This document shows, in pieces, positions 34,155 to 42,400 of a DNA stretch of 64,000 bases (position 1 is the stretch's first letter; each line of letters begins with the position of its first letter). The stretch comes from CAYJPA01 sp964371945 (GTDB taxonomy: Bacteria; Chloroflexota; Chloroflexia; Thermomicrobiales; UBA6265). Location of the stretch: positions 1-64,000 of the forward strand of contig CAYJPA010000010.1 in NCBI GenBank assembly GCA_964371945.1. The letters run 5' to 3'. Below the pieces are notes generated by a model. The model was not told where the DNA came from. It saw nothing but the letters and a program-made list of their open reading frames with translations, and did not search any database. Position numbers and translations under genes: made by a program.

Positions 34155-34976
34155 ATGACCGAAACCGCTTCCGCCCCAGATCAGCGGCCTCGAGGAGTGC
34201 CGGCGATCGGCGTCCATTCAATCGAGGCAACCTATGTTGATGGCCGCGCTCGATTGCCGGTGCTGGCGGGTGTGTCGTTCTCGGTCGCGGACGGAGAGTT
34301 CGTCGCCGTGATTGGACCCTCCGGCTCCGGCAAGAGCACGCTGCTCGACGCAATTGCAGGGTTGATGGAGCCGGATCGAGGCGAGATCATGTTGAACGGA
34401 ACTTCAGGACCCGCCCGATCCCGGCTCGGGCGCTCCTCCTACATGAGGCAACGCGATCTGCTCCTGCCGTGGCGCAACGTGGTCGACAATGCGGCGCTCG
34501 CGCTCGAAATCTCAGGTGTCTCTAAAACCAGGGCACGGGCGCTCGTTCGCGCACGACTCAATGAGTTCGGTCTCGATGGCTTCGAGCTGTCGTACCCTGC
34601 TCAGCTTTCGGGTGGAATGAGGCAGCGCGTTGCATTCTTGCGCACCATCTTAGCCGGGCAACCGTTAGTGCTGTTGGACGAGCCGTTTGGCGGCCTTGAT
34701 GCGCTGACCCGCGCTGCGATGCAGGATTGGTCGCTGACCCGTTTTGCCGTCGATCAGCGCACTGTCCTTCTGGTCACCCACGACATCGAAGAAGCGGTCT
34801 ATCTTGCCGACCGGGTGGTCGTGCTCAGCGGGCGACCCGCAAAGGTCGTCCACATCGAGTCGATCGAGCTCCCGCGGCCCCGCTACCGTGGGCTGGTCGC
34901 CACCTCGGCCTTCGTGGGTCACAAAGCTACAATTCTGCGAGAGCTTGGATTGCTTCTGGAGCGTGCAACGGCATGA
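34155..34976 (+). CDS. ABC transporter ATP-binding protein (NitT/TauT type)
   Basis: 273 aa. Walker A GPSGSGKST, Q-loop region MRQRDLLLPWRN, ABC signature LSGGMRQRV, Walker B PLVLLDEPFGGLD and switch His (LLVTHDIEEAVY) are all intact. The LSGGMRQR signature and length fit importers of the nitrate/taurine/pyrimidine group. The start is ATG 34155; a longer frame upstream is not supported. The permease start overlaps its stop (ATGA). No substrate-binding protein is adjacent. Confidence 0.92.
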   Translation: MTETASAPDQRPRGVPAIGVHSIEATYVDGRARLPVLAGVSFSVADGEFVAVIGPSGSGKSTLLDAIAGLMEPDRGEIMLNGTSGPARSRLGRSSYMRQRDLLLPWRNVVDNAALALEISGVSKTRARALVRARLNEFGLDGFELSYPAQLSGGMRQRVAFLRTILAGQPLVLLDEPFGGLDALTRAAMQDWSLTRFAVDQRTVLLVTHDIEEAVYLADRVVVLSGRPAKVVHIESIELPRPRYRGLVATSAFVGHKATILRELGLLLERATA

Positions 34977-35788
34977 CCGCGGAGAATTCCGAGTCTCGAT
35001 CCCGCGTCGTAGCTCATTCTGTCGCTCGGTGGGTTCCACCGATTCTTGTGATCTTTCTGGGATTGTCGATTTGGGAGCTCTGGGTTCGATTCGACAACAC
35101 TCCCGCCTGGTTTTTGCCCCGACCGACCCGCGTGCTTCGTGCGCTGGTTGACGATCGATCGTTGCTTGTGCGTCACGCCTGGATAACGCTGCAGGAGGTG
35201 TTCGTTGGCTTCGCGGTCGCGTTGCTTGCAGGAATCACGCTGGCGATCCTGATCGATGCGTCCCGTTTGATGGAGCGCGCTGTCTACCCGCTGATCGTGG
35301 CGAGCCAGGCAATTCCAATCGTTGCTCTGGCTCCCCTGCTCTTGGTCTGGTTTGGGTATGGACTGTTACCCAAAGTCATCGTGACCGCATTGGTCGCCTT
35401 CTTCCCAATCGTCGTGACCACGGTCGACGGACTCCGCTCAACCGATCTCGAAACGCTGGAGTTGCTGAAAACGATGGGAGCGGACAGGGCCGCTCGATTC
35501 CGGCTCGTGAAAGCGCCTTCCGCGTTGCCGTCGCTCTTTTCTGGAGCTCGCATAGGGGTTGCCGTGGCCGTCATCGGCGCCGTCTTCGGCGAGTATGTCG
35601 GGGCCAAAGCCGGGCTCGGATACCTGATGAATATCTCGAGTGGACAACTGCTCACTGCTCGCGTGTTTGCGTGTATCGTCGTCCTCGCCTGCATGGCCGT
35701 TTCTCTCTTTGCGATGGTGATCGCGCTGGAGCGCTTGCTCCTGCCATGGCGTAGGCACCTGGTAGGGGGACATTCGGGCTCCGAGTAG
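34973..35788 (+). CDS. ABC transporter permease (NitT/TauT type)
   Basis: 271 aa, about six membrane helices. The EAA loop lies around LELLKTMGADRAARFRLVKA followed by SALPSLFSGARIGVAVAVIG, as in SsuC/TauC/ThiX-type permeases. ATGA overlap with the ATPase gene. Substrate unknown. TenA lies 12 kb away, so thiamine-precursor (HMP) import is one option, but nothing here proves it. It ends 48 bp before the promoter of the giant-protein leader. Confidence 0.9.
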   Translation: MTAENSESRSRVVAHSVARWVPPILVIFLGLSIWELWVRFDNTPAWFLPRPTRVLRALVDDRSLLVRHAWITLQEVFVGFAVALLAGITLAILIDASRLMERAVYPLIVASQAIPIVALAPLLLVWFGYGLLPKVIVTALVAFFPIVVTTVDGLRSTDLETLELLKTMGADRAARFRLVKAPSALPSLFSGARIGVAVAVIGAVFGEYVGAKAGLGYLMNISSGQLLTARVFACIVVLACMAVSLFAMVIALERLLLPWRRHLVGGHSGSE

Positions 35789-35835
35789 CCATTTCAGTGA
35801 CCGAACGTTCGCACTAAAGTCGACGCAAAAACGTA

Positions 35836-35864
35836 TTGCATGCCCTGTTCATTGCTGCTAGGAT
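35836..35864 (+). promoter_or_regulatory. Candidate sigma70-type promoter of the giant-protein leader
   Basis: TTGCAT (35836-35841), a 17-bp spacer, then TAGGAT (35859-35864). Transcription would begin near 35871, giving a leader of about 580 nt before the start codon at 36453. Confidence 0.5.
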
Positions 35865-35923
35865 GCTCGACAGGGTCTCAAAGTCTCAGTGCAAATGGTC
35901 GGAATCTTTGGTTTCGCTGGAAT

Positions 35924-36107
35924 TAGCCGACGGGCTAGGGAAGTTCCAGCGTCCCCGGCTCAAGGTCCGAACAGATGCGGCAGATACCGGCTGCACGGTC
36001 CGGAACCGTGCGGAATCGGAAGCAGCTGAGAGCGACGTCACCGGGATCGGCCGGAACGTCATCACCCAATCCCGGCCGTGTGGGGACGGTGGGGGAGGTA
36101 CGGTGAC
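35924..36107 (+). ncRNA. Upstream structured part of the leader
   Basis: Several perfect helices occur in order: TAGCC/GGCTA (35924-35937), GCACGGT-CCGGA-ACCGTGC (35993-36011, 7 bp), and an outer stem GTCACCG/CGGTGAC (36037-36043 with 36101-36107) enclosing CGGCCGG/CCGGCCG (36048-36054 with 36072-36078). No coding frame runs through. I could not match it to a riboswitch class. Confidence 0.5.
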
Positions 36108-36120
36108 ACAAGAATTGGTC

Positions 36121-36222
36121 CGTTGCGGTCAAAGCTCCGCGGGTCGGCTCCACTCTCGATTAGAGAGTCGGGGCTTTCATGTTTCCTGCGCGGCTCTGAA
36201 GCTGAGACAGCTAGACGCAACG
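36121..36222 (+). ncRNA. Candidate cis-regulatory RNA, three-helix junction
   Basis: P1: CGTTGCG (36121-36127) pairs with CGCAACG (36216-36222). P2: AGCTCCGCGGG (36133-36143) with CCTGCGCGGCT (36185-36195), ten pairs including two G-U and one C-C mismatch. P3 inside it: GCTCC-ACTCTC with GAGAGT-(C)-GGGGC around loop GATTA (36147-36174). P4: AGCT-GAGAC-AGCT (36200-36212). The fold closes on itself like a riboswitch aptamer and lies 230 nt before the giant gene's start codon. Confidence 0.6.
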
Positions 36223-36452
36223 CGCCAATCACTCCTGGCTCGATCCCCTGACCCTCGCGGCCCTTCGGCGGCACTTCCCCGGGCGCGAGATGGGTCGTGG
36301 CCATTGGGGCAAGCGGGACCCTCTCCACACAAGCGATTGAGGTGGAGCGGATGACTATGAACCGGCGGAGCGATCCGCGGCAGACCAGACACAAAAGCCG
36401 CGATGCGCGCGCGGCCTCCCGAAAAACGGGACGCAGGGAATCGGAGGGGATC

Positions 36453-39400
36453 ATGAGTCGGAACAAATTCTTCACGGTCATGAGAATCGTCGGTGTGTTG
36501 GCGATGATCGCCAGTTGGCCGGCGTTCTCGACCGCGACCTGGGCCGCGCCGTCCGGCAAGACCACGGTGACGAGCTCCCTGCATCAGGATGCTGACAGCG
36601 ACGCCACCGGCGGCGACGGTGCCTCAGGTAATACCGGCGGCGCGACCGGTGGCACCGGCGGCGCTGGTGGTACGGGAGCCACCGGCGGCGACGGCAGTGC
36701 CGGAGACGGGAGTGCCACGGGCGGGGACGCGTCCGGCGGCAGCGGCGCCGGCGGGGATTCGACCAGCGGAAACGGCGGGAACGCGGGCGGCGATACGACC
36801 GGTGGCGCGACCACCGGCGGTAACGCGTCCGGCGGGTCTGGCACCGGTGGTGGCGCGATCGGCGGCGATTCAGGTGCCGGCGGCATTGGCACCGGCGGCG
36901 CCGGCACGGGTGGCGCGGCCAGTGGCAACACCACCGGCGGCTCCACCTCGGGCGGCAACGCGACCGGCGGCACGACCATCGGCGGCAGCGCCGGCTCGGT
37001 GACGAACATCATTCCAAATCCGCCGGTTGGGCCGATTGGTCCTAGCCAGGCGGTCGGCGGGAACGGCGGCGCGGGAAACATTGGCTCTGGCGGGGCGGGC
37101 GGCAATGCGTCGGCAGGTGGCACGAGTGGCGGCGGCAACGCGGGCGGCGACGCGGCCTCAGGCAATGTCATTGGCGGCGGAGCGTTCACCATCACCGCGG
37201 GTGGCGGCAACCAGGGCGGCGAGGGCCTGGGTGGCGTTGCATTTGGCGGTGACAGCAGCGGCGGAGACGCGACCGGCGGTACTGCAGCCGGCGGGAACGC
37301 GCTTGGCGGCAGCGCAACTGGAAATGAAACGATCGGCGGAACAAACACCGGCGGCGAAGGCGGGCTCGCTGATGCGTCCGATGCAACCGGCGGAGACGGC
37401 ACCGGTGGTACAGGCGGTACCGGTACCGGAGGCAACGCATCCGGTGGCGCCGGCGGAGTCGGCGGCGACGGTGGCACGGGCGGATCGGCCTACACCGGCA
37501 ACGCGGACGGCGGCGACGGCGGCAATGCCAGCGCGGACGCGGTCAACGTGGATAGCGATACAACGATCGTCACCAGCCTGAGTGACGGCGGCGACGGCGG
37601 CGAAGCCAACTCCGGCGAAGCGCTGGCGGGCTCTGGCGGAAACGGCGGCGATGCCGGTGAGACCGGAGACGGATTCGGCGGCGACGGATCTGCCGACGGC
37701 GGCGATGGAAGCGGCGGCGATGCCAATGCCAGTGGCGACGGCGATGCGACCGGCGGCAACGGCGGCAACGCGGATGGCGCAACCACCGGCGGCAACACAA
37801 CAAGCGGCAATTCAACGGCAGGCGACGCCGGCGGCGGAACGGCCGAAGGCGGCGACGGTGACCTCGGCGGCAATGCGACCGGTGGCGCCGGCACGGGTGG
37901 AGCCGCAAGCGGTGAAACCGAAGGCGCGGTCACGAACGGCGGCGCGGCGACTGGTGGCGACACTGACGGCGGCGACGTGCTGACCTTCACCAACGGCTGC
38001 TTCGCGTTCGCCGGCGACGGCGGCGCCGCCACCTTGGTTGCAATTGGCGGCGCCGGCGGCGCTGCCGAGTGCGGCAATGATGGTTCTGGTCAGATCGTGA
38101 CAACCGGTGGCGGAAACCTTGGCGGCAACGCGACAGCCGGAGATGTGACCGGCGGCGGAGCGGCGGCACTCGTTATCGGCGGCGATAACTCCGGCGGTAA
38201 CACCAAGGCGGGCTCTGCTGACGGCGGCGACAGCAACGGTGGAAACTCGACCGGCGGCAAGGCCACCGGCGGCGCATCTGAATCGGGTGCCGCAAGTGGA
38301 TCGTCTGCCAGTGGCGGTGGCAACACCGGCGGCGACGGCGGCGCGGCAACTGCCGGCGATGCGGACGGCGGCAGTGGGACCGGCGGCAACGGCGGCACAG
38401 CGGCAGGCGGCGCGGGTACGGGCGGAGCGAGCGGCGACGGCGGCAACGGTGGAGCGGCTGGAGAAGCCGGCACCGGCGGCGCAAGCGGCGGCCATGGCGG
38501 AAACGCCAATGCTGAATCGGTTGGCGAGGACTGCGGATGCACGACGGTTGCGTCCGAATCCCTGGGTGGAGATGCCGGGTTTGGCGCCAGCGGCGACGCG
38601 TTCTCGAGTGATGGTGGACTCGGCGGCAACGGTGGAGTCGGTGGCGAAGGCCAGGGTGGATCCGCGTTCGCTGACGGCGGAGATGGAACCTCCGGTGCGG
38701 CTGACAGCGGCAATGCGAACGCCGGCGACGGCGGAAACGCGACCGGCGCGACGACCGCGGGCTCGACCACGAGCGCGGAAGCCACAGCGGCGAACGGCAC
38801 GGGTGGCAACGGCCTCGGCGGAGACGGGGGCCCAGGCGGCGAAGGCAGGGGCGGTAACGCCACGGGCGGCGCGGCTTCGGGCGACACCGGCAGCGAAGAT
38901 ATCTCCGGAGGTACCGCGATTGGCGGCAGCTTCGAAGGTGGCGACGTTTACAACGACTTCTTCCAGACCGGCGACACCGGCACGACAACGGTCGGGTGCC
39001 TCGCGGAGGCCAGCGACGGCGGAGCAAGCGGTGCGGTTGGTGTCGGCGGAACAGGTGGAAACGCGGAATGCGACCGCACGAGCGGCGGCGGCAACACCGG
39101 CGGCGACGTCGGCGGCACGGCTGACGTAACCGGCGGCAATGCGGTTGGCTCTGTCGAAGGCGGATTGAGCTCCGGCGGCGACGCCGGCGGCGCGTCCGGC
39201 AACGGTGGCGACAGCTCCGGTGGTGAAGGAGCCGGCGGCAGCGCGGTTGGCGGCGGCACCGGCGGCAATGGCACCGGTGGAAACTCGACCGGCGGCGGTG
39301 ACGGCATCGGTGGTGCCGCGAGCGCCGGAAATGCGTCCGGCGATACCGTTGGCGGCGCGGTTGAAGGCGGCGACGCCTCCGGCCTGAACGCCGAGGGCGG

Positions 39401-42400
39401 CGATCACACCTCAGACACGGTCGGATGCACCGCGGTAGCAGGAGCGGCCGGAGACGGTGGGCTCGTTGCGAATGGCGGTGCTGGCGGCGACGCCTCCTGC
39501 GACGACACGGCTGGCGGTCTCAACAACGGCGGCGACGTCGTCGTTGGCAACGTGACCGGCGGTGATGCAGGATCGATTCCTGACTCCATCTCGACTGAGG
39601 GTGGCGAGAACGTTGGCGGCAGCGCCGGCAGTGGAAGCGGCACCGGAGGTGAGAGTGAAGGTGGCGACGGAACCGGCGGCAACGCGGGCGTCGGCAACAA
39701 GGGCTTCGTCGAAACCGGCGCGGTAAGCAATGGTGCGGTTGACGGCGGCGGCAGCACCGGCGGCAATGGCGGCAACGCTGACGCGACTTTGAGCGACACC
39801 GGCGATGCGACTGGCGGCAATGGCGGCGCCGGGACAGAAGGCGGCGCCGGGACCGGCGGAATTGGCGGCAACGGCGGCGGCGGCGGAACGGGCGGCAGCG
39901 GCTACTCGGGTTATGCCGAAGGCGGCCACGGTGGCAACGCGAATGCCGGCGCGCTCGGTGACAACTGCGATTGTGTAGTCGGAGCAATTTCCTCTGGGGG
40001 CGCCGGCGGCGCCGCCAACACTGGGACTGGCGCGGGCGGCGCCGCCGGAGTTGGTGGCACAGGCGGCGATGCCGGGAATGGCGCAGGCGGCACTGGGTCC
40101 GGCGACGGCGGAGACGCAACCTCGGGCTCGGGGGCCAGCGGTGATGCTAATGGCGGCAACGGCGGTGCGGCGGATGGTGCCACCACGGGTGGAAACGCCG
40201 CCGGCGGCACGGTCACGGTCGGAACAGCCACCGCGGGCAATGGCGTCGGCGGAGAGGCCGGCGAGGGCAGCACGGGCACAGGCGGCAATGCCGCGGCCGG
40301 CAATGCGTCCGGCAGCACGACAGGCGGCGCGGCGATTGCGGGTGACGCCGGTCCTGGACGGTCGGTGATCACGGGTGGCGACACCACGGTGACGACAGAT
40401 GGCTGCAACGCCATCGGCGGCCCGGCTGGTGCTGGGGACGCGTTCGGGATCGGTGGCGGAGGCGCGGGCGGCAACGCCACCTGCGGCACGGACGCGGGCG
40501 ACAACGACACGACAAATACAGCAAACAACGGTGGAAACGTCACGGTCGGCAACATCACTGGCGGCTCGATCGGCGGATCTGGAATCTTCGATGAGACGAC
40601 AACTGGCGGCGACAACATCGGTGGCTCGGCGCAGGGCGGCGATGCCAACCCGAACGGCGGCGACGGCGAAAGCCAGGCCGGTGACGCGACGGGCGGCGAC
40701 GCGATCGCGGGCGCGGTTTCCGTTGGCGCAACAATCGGCGGGAATACGACCGGTGGCGAGAACGAGGGCGGCACCGGCGGTTCCGCGACGTCAGGCTCGG
40801 GATCCAGCGGTAGCTCGACCGGTGGAAACGGCGGCGCGGGTGTTGGTGGTGACGGCGACGGTGGCGATGGCGGAGCGGCCGGCAACGGCGGCTCGGCAGG
40901 CATTGGTGAGTCTGGCGATGCGGCCGGCGGCCACGGCGGCAACGCGAACGCTGAAGCAGTCGGACTTGGACCAGTCTTTGTCGATCCGCTGAGCAGTTCG
41001 ACCGGCGGTGACGCTGGTACGGCATGGACGGGTGACGGTGTCTCCGGCTCTGCCGGTTCTGGCGGCAACGGCGGCCAGGGCGGCGAGGGTCTCGGCGCGG
41101 ACGGAACCGCGGACGGCGGGACCTCGGCGAGTGGCAATGGCACCGGCGGCGACGCAACCGGCGGTGTCGGTGGCGCGGCTCAGGGCAACACCACCGGCGG
41201 TGAAACCACCGGATCGAATGCCGTCAGTGGCAACGCCACGGGCGGAGAAGGCGATGCCGGCGACGCTGATGATGCGGGCGCCGCAACCGGCGGCACGGCA
41301 ACAGGTGGCGCGGCCAGTGGAAACACGACCGGTGGCGCGCTGAACGCCGGAGACGCGACGGCTGGTGATTACGACGGCGGAGATGTCGACAGCCGCGTGC
41401 TCGGTTGCCTCGCGTTCGCTGGCAGCGGCGGAGACGGTGGCCTCTTGGGCGGCGGTGGCGCGGGTGGCGACGCCACGTGCACAGGTGGCACCTCCGGCGG
41501 TGGAAACACTGGTGGCAGTGTTGGCACCGAGGACGTCACTGGCGGATCGATTGAAGCCGGCGCGTCCTCGACGCTTGGCGGAGATAACGTTGTCGGCGGC
41601 GGACGCGGACCAAGCGCGCTCGGTGGTGACGCTTCAGGTGGCGACTCCGAGGGCGGTGACGCGGACGGTGGAGACGCTTCAGGCGGAGACGCCACGGGCG
41701 GCATCGTCTCCGGCGCGGATACGGATGGCGGTCTCAACGCGGGTGGCGATGCCGGCGATGCCTTTGGAAACAATGGCAACGGCGGCGCGGCATCCGGCGG
41801 CAACGGCGGCAATGCGACAGCCGGGGCTGGCGAAGGCGGGGACGGCGGTAGTGGCGGACTCGGAGGCGACTCTGGTAGCGGCGCAAGCGGCGATGCGGAC
41901 AGCGGCCATGGCGGGAACGCAAATACCCAATCCGCAACCGACAGCTGCGGCACATGCGAAGCATCATCTGTAGCAAATGGCGGCGCGGGCGGAGATAGCA
42001 CGTCCGGATACGCGGAAGGTGGCTCCGGCGGCGAAGCCGGCAGCGGCGGACTTGCCGCGGACGGCACTGGCGGCGGCGCGGATGCGACCGGCGGGAACGG
42101 CACCGGCGGCGAAGCGGACGAATCCGGTCTGGCGACCGGCGGCGACGGCGGTGCGGGCGGTGGCAACACCACTGGCGGTGCAGCGACCGGCGGCACGGCA
42201 ACCGGTGGCAACGGCGATGGCGGCGATGCTCTCGGAGGCGACGGCGATCTAGGCGGGAACGCAACTGCCGGTGACGCCACGAGCGGCGATGCATCTGGTG
42301 AAACCAACGGATCCATCGAGACGGCGGGCAATGCGACCGGCAGCGATGCCGGCGGCGGCGCTGTGGTCAGCGAGACGACCGGTTGTACCGCGCTCGGCGG

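Noticed and set aside
36024..36032. CTGAGA in the leader suggested a TPP riboswitch.
   Set aside because: The other conserved TPP segments are absent and the downstream gene is not thiamine-related.
35930..36035. CTAGGG...GGTCCGA suggested a guanidine-I/ykkC riboswitch, and GAATCGG...CAGCTGA a c-di-AMP (ydaO) motif.
   Set aside because: Only fragments of each consensus match; the conserved cores and pairing order do not. Rfam search would decide.
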